NCBI RefSeq assembly: GCF_000805335.1
Contig: NZ_KN708638.1
Location: 2,107,825-2,171,824 of the forward strand
Direction of reading: 5' to 3'
DNA from: Streptomyces sp. CT34
GTDB lineage: Bacteria; Actinomycetota; Actinomycetes; Streptomycetales; Streptomycetaceae
Length of the DNA: 64,000 nucleotides
Below are positions 36,181-45,716 of this stretch, piece by piece (positions within the stretch are counted from its first letter, which is position 1; the number at the start of each line of letters is the position of its first letter). The notes below the pieces were generated by a model. The model ran no database searches. It was not told the DNA's origin and was given only the letters and a program-made list of their open reading frames with translations. The position numbers and the translations under genes were made by a program.

Positions 36181-36274
36181 GTCGAAGGCCTCTCGCCTCG
36201 ATTTACGTGTCGTCGCCGCACATTGCGTGTGGACGCCGACTGATGCCGAAGGGACGGTCCGTTTTGCCGAGCCG

Positions 36275-36300
36275 AACCCTAACCCTGAAGTTTAGGGTTA
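36275..36300 (-). promoter_or_regulatory. Alternative inverted repeats in the ftsZ leader
   Basis: On the plus strand, AACCCTAA (36275-36282) can pair with TTAGGGTT (36292-36299). Alternatively TAACCCT (36280-36286) can pair with AGGGTTA (36294-36300). The two stems share the same right-hand partner and exclude each other. They fall in the predicted 5' leader, between the promoter at 36343-36372 and the ftsZ start. Confidence 0.5.
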
Positions 36301-36342
36301 CCGTGCCTGCGTTCCTGGTTCCCTGGGTCCCTTTGGAACGAG

Positions 36343-36372
36343 ACACTAAGTCGACAAGGCGCGCGCGTTCAA
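36343..36372 (-). promoter_or_regulatory. Probable ftsZ promoter
   Basis: On the minus strand TTGAAC (36367-36372) and TAGTGT (36343-36348) are separated by 18 nt, placing transcription start near 36336 and a leader of about 155 nt. The surrounding 36360-36440 is the most AT-rich stretch of the cluster. A GACAC pentamer (minus strand, 36207-36211) matches the core reported for WhiA sites. Streptomyces ftsZ is known to have several promoters; others may exist here. Confidence 0.5.
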
Positions 36373-36462
36373 CGAACACGCCGAACCTCCCGTTTTTCTT
36401 TTCACCCTATGTGATCACCCATAGTCGTAGCCATCCAGGGTGCTGGCCTGCGGCTACGTACG

Positions 36463-37278
36463 TCAACTCCCCGACACCGCAGGGGAGCTGGGAACCGAGA
36501 TGTCGAAGTGGCGCGCGTCACGTGCCGCTTTCAGCAGCGCGGCCAGCACCTTCGCCTTCTCGGCACCCTCGTCGGGGCTGCCCCACATCACCGTGCGGCC
36601 ACCTGTGAGTTCGACGGTCACGGAATCGTACGACCTGACGCGGAGCTTGCGGACACCCTTGCGCACGGCCGCCGGGAGCTCCCGGGCGACGCCGACCGCG
36701 GCACGCAGCAATCGGTCCGTTCCGAACCGGCGCATGCCCGGGGAGTCGGAAGCGGTCATTTCCAGAAGCGGAACCCCCTTGAGCGCGGCGCTCACGGTGG
36801 CGAAACGGACGCCCTCGCCGTCCACTTCCACAAACTTTCCGTCCGTTTGCAGCAGCAGTTCCGGGGTCCTTTCGGTCACTTTCAGACCGAGGGTGTGCGG
36901 CCAGGAACGGCTGACGTCAACGGTTTTGATGCGCGGCAGCTTCGCGCGCAGCCGGCGCTCCACCGCGCCGGTGTCCACGGAGACCAGCGGAGCATTCATC
37001 GGGGCGGCTGCCGCGGCGACGACCTCATCCGGCGTCAGAACGTCGGTACCGCTGGCCTTGACGCGCTCCAGCCGGAGCCAGTCCGAGCCGTAGAGGGCCC
37101 AGGCGCCGAACCCGCCCAGCAGCACGACGAGTACCGCAATGATGATCACACCGCGCCGGCCCGGCCGGCGCAGCCCGAGGCGCGGCAACCGGAAGCGCCC
37201 GAACCGCGACGGCGGAGAAGCGGGCCGGCCGGACGCTGACTTCTTCTCGCCGCGCCTGGCGGTGGTCGGTCCGGCCAC
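36463..37278 (-). CDS. ftsQ: Cell division protein FtsQ
   Basis: A 271-aa bitopic divisome protein. A basic cytoplasmic tail (1-43) is followed by one membrane helix (about 44-63, VIIIAVLVVLLGGFGAWALY), a POTRA domain (LRLERVKASGTDVLTPDEV...) at 70-140 and the FtsQ beta domain to the end. It bridges FtsL and FtsB-type proteins to FtsW/FtsI. GTG start. It is 22 nt after murG. No murC lies between, unlike many dcw clusters. Confidence 0.95.
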   Translation of the reverse strand: MAGPTTARRGEKKSASGRPASPPSRFGRFRLPRLGLRRPGRRGVIIIAVLVVLLGGFGAWALYGSDWLRLERVKASGTDVLTPDEVVAAAAAPMNAPLVSVDTGAVERRLRAKLPRIKTVDVSRSWPHTLGLKVTERTPELLLQTDGKFVEVDGEGVRFATVSAALKGVPLLEMTASDSPGMRRFGTDRLLRAAVGVARELPAAVRKGVRKLRVRSYDSVTVELTGGRTVMWGSPDEGAEKAKVLAALLKAARDARHFDISVPSSPAVSGS

Positions 37279-37300
37279 GCTCTCCGCCTTCTCTCGTTCG

Positions 37301-38392
37301 CTACTTGTTACGCCGCTCGATCGCCTCGTACACCATGCCGACCAGCAGTTCGTCGGCGTCCCTGCGGCCGAACTCGGAGGCCGCGCGGGACATCTCGTAC
37401 AGCCGGTGCGGATCGGCCAGGACCGGGAGCACGTTGCCCTGCACCCACTCCGGGGTCAGCTGGGCGTCGTCGACCAGCAGGCCCCCGCCGGCGTTGACCA
37501 GCGGCTGGGCGTTGAGCCGCTGCTCGCCGTTGCCGATGGGCAGCGGGACGAAAGCGGCCGGGAGCCCGACGGCGGACAACTCGGCGACGGTCATCGCGCC
37601 CGCGCGGCAGAGCATCATGTCGGCCGCGGCGTACGCAAGATCCATCCGGTCCACGTACGGTACCGGGACATAGGGGGGCATCCCGGGCATGTTGTCCACA
37701 TGCGGCAGTTCGTTCTTCGGGCCGACCGCGTGCAACACCTGGATGCCGGAACGCTGGAGCGCCGGGACCGCGGCCTGGATGACCTCGTTGAGCCGCCGGG
37801 CGCCCTGGGAACCACCGGAGACCAGCAGGGTCGGGAGGTTGGGGTCGAGGCCGAAGGCGGCGCGCGCCTCGGGGCGGACCGCGGCGCGGTCCAGGGTCGC
37901 GATGGTGCGGCGCAGCGGGATCCCGACGTAGCGGGCGCCGCGCAGCTTGCTGTCCGGGGTGCTGACGGCGACGAAGGTGGCGTACCGCGAGCCGATCTTG
38001 TTGGCCAGGCCGGGGCGGGCGTTGGCCTCGTGCACGATGATCGGCACCCCGAGCCGCTTGGCGGCCAGATAGCCGGGCAGTGCCACGTAGCCGCCGAAGC
38101 CGACGACGCAGTCCGCCTTGGTGCGCTCCAGGATCTGCTCGGCGGCCTTGATCGTGCCGCGCAGCCGTCCGGGGACGGTGATCAGTTCGGGGGTGGGCTT
38201 ACGGGGCAGCGGTACCGCCGGGATCAGGCCGAGCTCGTAACCGCGCTCGGGGACGAGGCGGGTCTCCAGGCCCTTCTCCGTGCCGAGTGCCGTGATCCCC
38301 ACGGTCGGGTCCTGCCTGCGCAGGGCATCCGCGAGGGCGAGCGCGGGCTCGATGTGGCCGGCGGTCCCCCCACCGGCGAGTACGACATGCAC
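37301..38392 (-). CDS. murG: UDP-GlcNAc transferase MurG
   Basis: A 363-aa GT-B glycosyltransferase that adds GlcNAc to lipid I to give lipid II on the inner membrane face. N-terminal [22 protein letters not shown] holds the first Gly-rich loop; [11 protein letters not shown] and [12 protein letters not shown] follow; [12 protein letters not shown] (about 190) and [25 protein letters not shown] (about 255) are the donor-binding signature. The start ATG lies 6 nt after the ftsW stop. Confidence 0.97.
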   Translation of the reverse strand: MHVVLAGGGTAGHIEPALALADALRRQDPTVGITALGTEKGLETRLVPERGYELGLIPAVPLPRKPTPELITVPGRLRGTIKAAEQILERTKADCVVGFGGYVALPGYLAAKRLGVPIIVHEANARPGLANKIGSRYATFVAVSTPDSKLRGARYVGIPLRRTIATLDRAAVRPEARAAFGLDPNLPTLLVSGGSQGARRLNEVIQAAVPALQRSGIQVLHAVGPKNELPHVDNMPGMPPYVPVPYVDRMDLAYAAADMMLCRAGAMTVAELSAVGLPAAFVPLPIGNGEQRLNAQPLVNAGGGLLVDDAQLTPEWVQGNVLPVLADPHRLYEMSRAASEFGRRDADELLVGMVYEAIERRNK

Positions 38393-38398
38393 CGAAAT

Positions 38399-39751
38399 TC
38401 ACCGCTCTCCGGACGGCCGCTTCTTGAGGCGCCGTCTCATCGTCTTCCATCTCACCCCGGCCGGCCTTCTGCCGAAAACCGGCTTCCGCTTCGCCAGCGC
38501 GGCCAGGGCCGTCCGCGCGGCGGGCTCGTCACGCGCGAAGGCGATCAGCAGCCCGACGGCGAACATCGTCGGCAGCAGGGCGGAGCCTCCGTAGGAGAAC
38601 AGCGGGAGCGGAACACCGGCGATCGGCAACAGGCCGAGCACCGCACCCATGTTGATCACGGCCTGCGCCATGATCCAGGTGGTCACGCCTCCCGCTGCGT
38701 ACCGTACGAAGGGGTCCTCCGTGCGTCCGGCCACGCGGATACCCGCATAGCCTAGAGCCGCGAAGAGGGCGAGCACCGACAGCGTCCCCGCCAGCCCCAG
38801 TTCCTCCCCGGTGATGGCGAAGATGAAGTCGGTGTGCGGTTCAGGGAGTTCTCCCCATTTTTCCATACTGGCTCCGAGCCCGGAACCGAAGAGCCCGCCG
38901 GAGGCCAGCGCGTAGATGCCGTGGACGGCCTGCCAGCACTGGTCGCCGGGGCCCGGATCGGTGGCGGCGATGCAGGCGAGCCGGGACATCCGGTGGGCGC
39001 TGGTCTTGATCAGCACCGCGCCGAGCACGGCCGCGGCGCCCAGCACCCCGGTGAACAGCCGGGTCGGGGCGCCGGCCAGCCACAGCAGTCCGAAGAGGAT
39101 CGCGGTGAGGATGATCGTGGTGCCCATGTCCCCGCCGAGCATGATCAGCGCGAGCAGGAGAAAGGTCACCGGCGTCAGCGGAACCAGCAGGTGCTTCCAC
39201 TGCGTCAGAAGCTTCTTCTCCTGTTTGCGGGCCAGCAGGTCCGCGGCCCACAGGACCAGCGCGATCTTGGCGAACTCGCTCGGTTGCATCTGGAAAGGCC
39301 CGCCGAGGCTGATCCAGTTCTGGTTGCCGTTGACCGAGACCCCGATGCCCGGAATCTGCACCATGCCCAGCAGGAACACCGAGCCGACGAGCAGCGGGTA
39401 GGCGAGCGCCCGGTGCCGCCGGACCGGCATTCGGGCGCCGAGCAGCATCAGCCCGCCGCCGAGGACGGCCGCCAGCAGCTGCTTGCGGAAGAAGTACGAC
39501 GGTGCCAGACCGGACTGGAGGGCCTTGATCTGGGACGCCGAATAGACCATCACCAGTCCGAGGACGGTGATCAGCAGGCTGCCGCCGAGGATGAGGTAGT
39601 AGGCGGTCAGTGGGCGGTCCCAGGCGCGCCGCGCACGGGGGTAGAGCCCGCGCGGGCCGCCGGGGGTCCGGCTGCCGCGCGGCGGGCGCACCGTCGCGGG
39701 GGTCCGGCGCACCGGGCGCGGCTGCGCCGGTCTCGCCGATCGGGCGGTCAT
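38399..39751 (-). CDS. ftsW: Septal peptidoglycan polymerase FtsW
   Basis: A 450-aa SEDS-family glycan polymerase with about ten membrane segments, partner of the transpeptidase FtsI. Conserved motifs are VMVYSAS near the first helix, NGNQNWISLGGPFQMQPSEFAKIALVLW, LGGDMGTTI, and PEPHTDFIFAITGEELGLAG with the catalytic Asp region, then FSYGGSALLPTM. The 45-residue basic/Pro-rich N-terminus and the basic C-terminus are cytoplasmic. The ATG was chosen since GAGGGGACGAGG precedes it; earlier in-frame codons lie inside murD. Confidence 0.96.
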   Translation of the reverse strand: MTARSARPAQPRPVRRTPATVRPPRGSRTPGGPRGLYPRARRAWDRPLTAYYLILGGSLLITVLGLVMVYSASQIKALQSGLAPSYFFRKQLLAAVLGGGLMLLGARMPVRRHRALAYPLLVGSVFLLGMVQIPGIGVSVNGNQNWISLGGPFQMQPSEFAKIALVLWAADLLARKQEKKLLTQWKHLLVPLTPVTFLLLALIMLGGDMGTTIILTAILFGLLWLAGAPTRLFTGVLGAAAVLGAVLIKTSAHRMSRLACIAATDPGPGDQCWQAVHGIYALASGGLFGSGLGASMEKWGELPEPHTDFIFAITGEELGLAGTLSVLALFAALGYAGIRVAGRTEDPFVRYAAGGVTTWIMAQAVINMGAVLGLLPIAGVPLPLFSYGGSALLPTMFAVGLLIAFARDEPAARTALAALAKRKPVFGRRPAGVRWKTMRRRLKKRPSGER

Positions 39752-39809
39752 CCTCGTCCCCTCCACGGGTGCGCTCGCCGCCGGCAGCGACGGCAGCGGG
39801 GAGAAACGT

Positions 39810-41315
39810 CTAGTGACCGTTGGCGGCCAGTTCGCCCACCGCGTCGGCGAAGGCGTCGCCCCGCTTGTTGTAATTGACGAACATGTCCATCGACGCGCAG
39901 GCCGGCGCCAGCAGCACCGTGTCGCCGGTCTCGGCCAGCCGGGTCGCTTCCCGTACGGCCTCGGACATCGCCCCAGTGTCGGTCCGGTCGAGGTCGACCA
40001 CCGGGACATCAGGGGCGTGTCGCACCAGGGCTTCGCGAATCAGCGCCCGGTCGGCGCCGATGAGGACCACTGCGCGCAGCCGCTCGGCGGACTTCTGGAC
40101 CAGTTCGTCGAAGGTCGCGCCCTTGGCCAGTCCGCCGGCGATCCACACGATGTGCTCGTACGCCGCCAACGACGCCTCGGCGGCGTGGGTGTTGGTGGCC
40201 TTGGAATCGTCGATGTAGCTGACGCCGGCGATGTCCGCGATGTGCTGGATGCGGTGCTCGTCCGGGTGGAAGGCGCGCAGCCCGTCGCGTACCGCGGTGG
40301 CCGGGACGCCGAAGGCTCGGGCCAGGGCCGCGGCGGCGAGGGCGTTGGCGATGTTGTGCGGGGCCGCGGGGGTGATGTCCGAGACCTCGGCGAGCTCCTG
40401 CGCCTGCCGGTGCCGGTTCTCGACGAAGGCGCGGTCGACGAGGATGCCGTCGACGACGCCCAGTTGGGAGGGGCCCGGCGCGCCGAGGGTGAAGCCGATC
40501 GCGCGGCAGCCCTCCTCGACGTCGGCGGCCCGGACCAGGTCCTCGGTCACCGGGTCGGCGGCGTTGTAGACGCAGGCGACGGTGTTGCCCTCGTAGATCC
40601 GGCCCTTGGCGGCGGCGTACGCCTCCATGGAGCCGTGCCAGTCCAGGTGGTCCGGGGCGAGGTTGAGGACCGCCGCGGAGTGCGCCCGCACCGAGGGTGC
40701 CCAGTGCAGCTGGTAGCTGGAGAGCTCGACGGCGAGGACGTCGTAGGACGTGCCGTCCTCCCGGCCCTCGCCGAGCACCACGTCGACGAGCGGGACGCCG
40801 ATGTTGCCGACGGCGGCGGTCCGCAGACCGGCCGCCGTCAGGATCGAGGCCAGCATCCGGACGGTGGTGGTCTTGCCGTTGGTCCCGGTGACCGCCAGCC
40901 AGGGCGCTGCTTTTCCGCCGGCCCGGCCGCGCAGCCGCCAGGCCAGTTCGACGTCGCCCCACACCGGGACACCGGCCCGCTCCGCCGCCAGGAAGAGCGG
41001 ACTGGTCGGCTTCCACCCGGGGGTGGTGACGACCAGTTCGGTGCCCTCGGGGAGGGTCTCCCCGTCGCCGAGCCGGACGGTGACGTCCGCCCGTCGCCCA
41101 CCACCCTCCCGGGAGGCGCTTCGCGCCGCTGCCCATTGTTCCAGCTCGGCCGCCTGGGCCCGTTCGCGCTCGCCGTCGCTGCTGTTGACGACGGTGACGC
41201 GGGCGCCGAGACCGGCCAGGGCGCGGGCGGCGGGGACGCCGCTCACGCCGAGACCGGCCACGGTGATCCGCATCCCCGCGAAGTCGTGGAAGTCCTGCGG
41301 CTGGTACACGGTCAC
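39810..41315 (-). CDS. murD: UDP-N-acetylmuramoylalanine--D-glutamate ligase
   Basis: A 501-aa Mur ligase adding D-Glu to UDP-MurNAc-L-Ala. The N-terminal Rossmann domain begins [20 protein letters not shown]; the P-loop is [22 protein letters not shown] and [12 protein letters not shown] are family motifs. GTG start overlapping the mraY stop (GTGA). Between the first beta strands the protein has an Arg/Gly-rich stretch, [15 protein letters not shown], encoded by a GC-rich inverted-repeat element (41091-41127) that resembles one inside murF. The insertion is in frame and in a surface loop, so function should be kept. Confidence 0.96.
   Translation of the reverse strand: MTVYQPQDFHDFAGMRITVAGLGVSGVPAARALAGLGARVTVVNSSDGERERAQAAELEQWAAARSASREGGGRRADVTVRLGDGETLPEGTELVVTTPGWKPTSPLFLAAERAGVPVWGDVELAWRLRGRAGGKAAPWLAVTGTNGKTTTVRMLASILTAAGLRTAAVGNIGVPLVDVVLGEGREDGTSYDVLAVELSSYQLHWAPSVRAHSAAVLNLAPDHLDWHGSMEAYAAAKGRIYEGNTVACVYNAADPVTEDLVRAADVEEGCRAIGFTLGAPGPSQLGVVDGILVDRAFVENRHRQAQELAEVSDITPAAPHNIANALAAAALARAFGVPATAVRDGLRAFHPDEHRIQHIADIAGVSYIDDSKATNTHAAEASLAAYEHIVWIAGGLAKGATFDELVQKSAERLRAVVLIGADRALIREALVRHAPDVPVVDLDRTDTGAMSEAVREATRLAETGDTVLLAPACASMDMFVNYNKRGDAFADAVGELAANGH
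41091..41127. repeat. GC-rich element inside murD (copy 1 of 2)
   Basis: Plus-strand CCGTCGCCCACCACCCTCCCGGGAGGCG followed by CTTCGCGCC. It contains the inverted repeats CTCCCGGGAG and GGCGCTTCGCGCC. It aligns with 43180-43221 in murF, the shared core being CCGTCGCCC, CCACCCTCC and GC.CTTCG.GCC. Confidence 0.6.
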
Positions 41316-42385
41316 TTCGCCGCCTGCCAGCCGCCGTAGAAGATGCCCAGGCCCACGATCACGCACATGCCCTGGATGATCCAGAACCGGACCACCACAA
41401 GGACTTCGGACCACCCCTTCAATTCGAAGTGGTGCTGGAGTGGCGCCATGCGGAAGACCCGCTTGCCGGTGAGCCGGAAGGATCCGACCTGGATGACCAC
41501 GGACATGGTGATCAGGACGAAGAGGCCGCCGAGGATGGCCAGCAGCAGCTCGGTGCGGGAGCAGATCGCCAGACCGGCGAGCGCGCCGCCCAGGGCCAGC
41601 GAGCCGGTGTCGCCCATGAAGATCTTGGCGGGTGAGGTGTTCCACCACAGGAAGCCGAAGCAGGCTCCCATCAGGGCGGAGGCGACGACCGCGAGGTCGA
41701 GGGGATCTCGTACCTCGTAGCAGCCGGGTCCCGCGGTGATCAGGTTGGCGCAGGACTCCTGGTGCTGCCAGATGCCGATGAAGGTGTACGCGCCGAAGAC
41801 CATCACCGAGGCGCCGGTGGCCAGGCCGTCGAGGCCGTCGGTGAGGTTCACGCCGTTGGACATCGCAAGGATCATGAACAGCGCCCAGATGACGAAGAGC
41901 ACCGGGCCGATCTGCCAGCCGAAGTCCTGGGTGAAGGAGAGCCGGTCCGAGGCGGGGGTCTGGCCGCGGAGGTCTGCGAACTGGAGCGAGAGCACCGCGA
42001 AGGCGATGCCGACGATCAGCTGTCCGGCCATCTTCGCCTTCGCCCGCAGGCCCAGCGAGCGCTGCTTGACGATCTTGATGTAGTCGTCGAGGAAGCCGAC
42101 CAGGCCCATGCCGGCGAAGAGGAAGAGCACCAGCACGCCGGAGAAGGTCGGATCGCTGGAGGTGATCACCTTCGTGACGACGTAGGCGATGATCGTGGCC
42201 AGGATGAAGGAGATGCCACCCATGGTGGGCGTGCCCTTCTTGCTGCCGTGGGTGCGGGGGCCGTCATCGCGGATGAACTGCCCGTACCCCTTCTTGGCCA
42301 GCAGCTTGATCAGCAGGGGGGTGCCGATCAGGGTCAGGAAGAGCCCGATCATTCCGGAGAAGAGGATCTGCTTCATGGAGTTCAT
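41312..42385 (-). CDS. mraY: Phospho-MurNAc-pentapeptide transferase MraY
   Basis: A 357-aa integral membrane enzyme (ten helices) that transfers phospho-MurNAc-pentapeptide to undecaprenyl phosphate, giving lipid I. Signature segments are [18 protein letters not shown] near residue 40, [12 protein letters not shown] with the catalytic aspartate pair, [14 protein letters not shown], and [12 protein letters not shown], with [11 protein letters not shown] near the C-terminus. It starts at ATG 42383-42385, overlapping the murF stop (ATGA); a second ATG three codons in is possible. Confidence 0.98.
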   Translation of the reverse strand: MNSMKQILFSGMIGLFLTLIGTPLLIKLLAKKGYGQFIRDDGPRTHGSKKGTPTMGGISFILATIIAYVVTKVITSSDPTFSGVLVLFLFAGMGLVGFLDDYIKIVKQRSLGLRAKAKMAGQLIVGIAFAVLSLQFADLRGQTPASDRLSFTQDFGWQIGPVLFVIWALFMILAMSNGVNLTDGLDGLATGASVMVFGAYTFIGIWQHQESCANLITAGPGCYEVRDPLDLAVVASALMGACFGFLWWNTSPAKIFMGDTGSLALGGALAGLAICSRTELLLAILGGLFVLITMSVVIQVGSFRLTGKRVFRMAPLQHHFELKGWSEVLVVVRFWIIQGMCVIVGLGIFYGGWQAAK

Positions 42386-43872
42386 CGGGACGCGGCTCCG
42401 CCCTCAGCGCCGGACACGCCCTCGTCGGCCAGCAATGCCGCGGCCACCCGCTCCAGGCCCACCGACCTGGACGCCTTCACCAGCACGACGTCTCCCGGTC
42501 GCAGCTCCCTGCGCAACAGGTCGACCGCCGCCCGCGTGTCGGACACGTGCACCGACTCCTCACCCCACGAACCCTCGTTCTTGGCGCCCATGTCGAGCCA
42601 GGCCGCTTCCCTGCCGCCGACCGCCACGAGCTTGCTGACGTTGAGCCGGACGACCAGCCGCCCGACCGCGTCGTGTTCGGCGAGCGACTCCCCGCCCAGC
42701 TCGGCCATCTCACCGAGCACCGCCCACGTACGACCGCCCTGCGCCTTGCCGGCGGCGCCCATGGCGACCAGCGCACGCAGCGCCGCTCGCATGGACTCGG
42801 GGTTCGCGTTGTAGGCGTCGTTGACGACCGTCACGCCGTCCGCGCGCTCGGTGACCTCCATCCGCCAGCGGGAGAGCGTGCCGGCTTCGGAGAGCGCGGT
42901 GGCGATCTCGTCTACGGGCATGCCCAACTCGTGGGCGACGGCGGCCGCGGCGAGCGCGTTCGACACGTGGTGCTCACCGTACAGCCGCATCGTCACATCG
43001 CTGCACCCGGAGGGTGTGTGAAGCGTGAAGGAGGGCTGTCCGAGGCCGTTGAGCCGGACATTCGCGGCGCGTACGGCGGCGTCCTCGGACTCGCCGAAGA
43101 GGACCGTACGGGCCTTCGTACGGGAGGCCATGGCGCGGACGTACGGGTCGTCGGCGTTGAGCACCGCCACCCCGCCCGCCCGTCGCCCGGCACCACCCTC
43201 CGGCGGAAGCCCTTCGGGCCCGTCTTCCTCGGCCGCGGGCAGCGCCTCGACGAGTTCGCCCTTCGCCTCGGCGATCTGCTCGCGGCCCCCGAACTCGCCG
43301 ATGTGCGCGGTGCCGACGTTGAGGACCACGCCGACCCGGGGCGGGGTCAGCTCGGTGAGGTAGCGGATGTGGCCGACGCCGCGGGCGCCCATCTCCAGGA
43401 CGAGATGGCGGGTGGTGGCATCGGCGCGGAGCGCGGTGAGGGGCAGCCCGATCTCGTTGTTGAGGTTGCCTTCCGGCCACACGGTGGGGCCGTGCCGCTG
43501 GAGGAGCTGGGCGATCAGGTCCTTGGTGCTGGTCTTGCCGGCCGAGCCGGTGAGGCCGATGACGGTGGTGCCCAGCCGCTCGACGACGGCGCGGGCCAGG
43601 GCGCCGAGAGCTGCGACGACGTCGTCGACGACGATCGCCGGGACGCCGACCGGGCGGGCGGCGAGCACCGCCGCGGCGCCGGCTTCCACCGCGCCGGCGG
43701 CGAAGTCGTGGCCGTCGACGCGCTCACCGGCGAACGCCACGAACAGGCCACCGGGGCGGACCGCACGGGAGTCCGTCACGACCGGCCCGGTGACCTCGCG
43801 GCCCGGGTCCGGTATGTCGTGCTGCTGTCCGCCGACGATGCTCGCGATCTCGGCGAGCGACAGGGAGATCAC
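42382..43872 (-). CDS. murF: UDP-MurNAc-tripeptide--D-Ala-D-Ala ligase
   Basis: A 496-aa Mur ligase that completes the UDP-MurNAc-pentapeptide. P-loop [13 protein letters not shown] is near residue 110, [11 protein letters not shown] near 160, VLNADDP, and [13 protein letters not shown] toward the last third. A Pro/Gly/Arg stretch [19 protein letters not shown] interrupts the central domain and is encoded by the element at 43180-43221. GTG start; 62 nt separate it from murE, the widest gap in this part of the cluster. Confidence 0.96.
   Translation of the reverse strand: MISLSLAEIASIVGGQQHDIPDPGREVTGPVVTDSRAVRPGGLFVAFAGERVDGHDFAAGAVEAGAAAVLAARPVGVPAIVVDDVVAALGALARAVVERLGTTVIGLTGSAGKTSTKDLIAQLLQRHGPTVWPEGNLNNEIGLPLTALRADATTRHLVLEMGARGVGHIRYLTELTPPRVGVVLNVGTAHIGEFGGREQIAEAKGELVEALPAAEEDGPEGLPPEGGAGRRAGGVAVLNADDPYVRAMASRTKARTVLFGESEDAAVRAANVRLNGLGQPSFTLHTPSGCSDVTMRLYGEHHVSNALAAAAVAHELGMPVDEIATALSEAGTLSRWRMEVTERADGVTVVNDAYNANPESMRAALRALVAMGAAGKAQGGRTWAVLGEMAELGGESLAEHDAVGRLVVRLNVSKLVAVGGREAAWLDMGAKNEGSWGEESVHVSDTRAAVDLLRRELRPGDVVLVKASRSVGLERVAAALLADEGVSGAEGGAASR
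43180..43221. repeat. GC-rich element inside murF (copy 2 of 2)
   Basis: Plus-strand CCGTCGCCCGGCACCACC followed by CTCCGGCGGAAGCCCTTCGGGCCC. Its inverted repeat is GGGCCCGAAGGGC-type. It aligns with 41091-41127 in murD over nearly its whole length, with a few internal differences and a 3-4 nt length difference. Confidence 0.6.
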
Positions 43873-43934
43873 AGTTCACCCCCGGAACCGTGCAGGAGGT
43901 GCCAACAAGAGGATTGTGCGCGCATGGCGGTGTG

Positions 43935-45698
43935 TCATCCCTGGTGGTTCGGCTGCTGTGACTGCTGCGACTTCTGCGCTTCCTCGATGGCAGCGCGCAG
44001 CACCTGACGGTCGTCGAAGGGCCGGACCACTCCGGCGATGTCCTGGCCCTGCTCGTGGCCCTTGCCCGCGACGATCACGGTGTCGCCGGGCTCGGCGCGG
44101 GCGACGGCGGCGGCGATGGCGGCGGCCCGCTCCTCCTCGACCAGCACCGTGCCGCGTTCGTGGACCGGCACCTCCGCCGCGCCCGCCAGCATGGTGGCCA
44201 GGATCGCGAGCGGGTCCTCGTTGCGCGGGTTGTCGGACGTCAGGATGGCCGTGTCGGCGAGGCGGGCCACCGCGGCGCCCATGGGGGCGCGCTTGTGCGG
44301 GTCGCGGTCGCCGCCGCAGCCGAGGACGGCGTGCAGCTTTCCGGTGGTGACCTTCCGCAGGGCGCGCAGCACCGACTCCACCGCGTCGGTCTTGTGGGCG
44401 TAGTCGACGACCGCGAGATACGACTGGCCGGCGTCCACCCGCTCCAGCCGGCCGGGGACGCCGGGGACCGCGGCGACGCCGTCGGCGGCGGTCTGCGGGT
44501 CGATACCGGCGACGACCAGCGAGACGATCGCGGCGAGCGCGTTGGCGACGTTGAACGGGCCGGCGATCGGGGAGGCGGCGCGCACCTTCCGGCCGCCGGG
44601 GCCGTGCACGGTGAAGGTCGAGCCGAGCGTGCCGACCTCGACGTCGCAGGCGCGCCAGTCCGCGTCCGGGTGGCCCTCCGCGGAGAAGGTGGTGACCGGG
44701 ACCTCGGCTTCGCCGGCGGCCAGCCGCCTGCCGTACTCGTCGTCGATGTTGACCACGCCGGCCCTGCTGCGGGCCCGGGTGAACAGCTGGGCCTTGGCCT
44801 GGAAGTAGTCCTCCATGCCGGAGTGGAACTCCATGTGCTCCGGGCTGAGGTTGTTGAAGATCGCGACGTCGAAGACGCAGCCGTCGACCCGGCCGAGGAC
44901 CAGCGCGTGGCTGGAGACCTCCATCGCCACCGCACGGACCCCGCGCTCGCGCATCACGGCGAACAGGGCCTGGAGGTCGGTGGCCTCGGGGGTGGTGCGC
45001 TCGGACTTGATCCGCTCGCCGCCGATCCGGGTCTCCACGGTGCCGATCAGGCCGGTCAGCCCGCCCGTCTGCGGCCCGTCGCCGCCCTCGGCCGACAGCG
45101 CCGCGCGCAGCCCGCCCTCGATGAGGTACGCGGTGGTGGTCTTGCCGGAGGTGCCGGTGATGCCGATCTGGAGGAGGTCCTCGCCCGGTGCCCCGTAGAT
45201 CGAGACGGCCAGGGCGCCCATCCGGCCGCGCGGATTGTCGACGGCCAGGACCGGCAGGCCGGTCGCGGCGGCCCGCTCGGCGCCCGACGGGTCGGTCAGG
45301 ATCGCGGCGGCGCCGAGGTCGGCGGCCTGGGCGACGAAGTCGGCGCCGTGCAGGCGGGCGCCGGGCAGCGCGGCGTAGATGTCGCCGGGGCGGACCGCAC
45401 GGGAGTCGTGCGTGATGCCGGTGACCTGGACGGCGGATGCGCCGTCCGGTACCGGGATCGCCAGCTGCTCGGCGAGGTCGGCCAGGGGGGTGGGGCGGAC
45501 CTGCTCGGGTCGGGGCGCGCCCGGGTATCTGCCGGGGCCGCCCTTCTCCGCCTTCTTCGCGTGCTGGGTTTTCGAGGACTGATCAGCTTGTGACACGGCG
45601 GTGAGCGTACCGGGCACAACGGGCCCGGGGCGAAAGGAGGGCTTCGCCGGGGCTCTGTTTCCGGGCCGGTGCGGCCCGTCGGGAGTGATCGTCGTCAC
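43935..45698 (-). CDS. murE: UDP-MurNAc-L-Ala-D-Glu:diaminopimelate ligase
   Basis: A Mur ligase adding diaminopimelate as third peptide residue. P-loop GITGTSGKTTTAY is near residue 180, EVSSHALVLGRVDG and FNNLSPEHMEFH follow, and LTSDNPRNEDP near 510 is the DNPR motif that selects diaminopimelate and not lysine; Streptomyces uses the LL isomer. The GTG at 45698 gives 587 aa with a 90-residue Pro/Gly/Lys-rich N-terminus. A GTG about 34 codons later (VSQADQ) is also possible, and neither has a clear Shine-Dalgarno. It begins 18 nt after ftsI. Confidence 0.95.
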   Translation of the reverse strand: MTTITPDGPHRPGNRAPAKPSFRPGPVVPGTLTAVSQADQSSKTQHAKKAEKGGPGRYPGAPRPEQVRPTPLADLAEQLAIPVPDGASAVQVTGITHDSRAVRPGDIYAALPGARLHGADFVAQAADLGAAAILTDPSGAERAAATGLPVLAVDNPRGRMGALAVSIYGAPGEDLLQIGITGTSGKTTTAYLIEGGLRAALSAEGGDGPQTGGLTGLIGTVETRIGGERIKSERTTPEATDLQALFAVMRERGVRAVAMEVSSHALVLGRVDGCVFDVAIFNNLSPEHMEFHSGMEDYFQAKAQLFTRARSRAGVVNIDDEYGRRLAAGEAEVPVTTFSAEGHPDADWRACDVEVGTLGSTFTVHGPGGRKVRAASPIAGPFNVANALAAIVSLVVAGIDPQTAADGVAAVPGVPGRLERVDAGQSYLAVVDYAHKTDAVESVLRALRKVTTGKLHAVLGCGGDRDPHKRAPMGAAVARLADTAILTSDNPRNEDPLAILATMLAGAAEVPVHERGTVLVEEERAAAIAAAVARAEPGDTVIVAGKGHEQGQDIAGVVRPFDDRQVLRAAIEEAQKSQQSQQPNHQG

Positions 45699-45716
45699 GG
45701 CGGTGTTGCCTCGTTT

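Noticed and set aside
36343..36462. Small gene in the ftsQ-ftsZ spacer
   Set aside because: The AT-rich stretch has no frame with a ribosome binding site; it is better explained as a promoter region.
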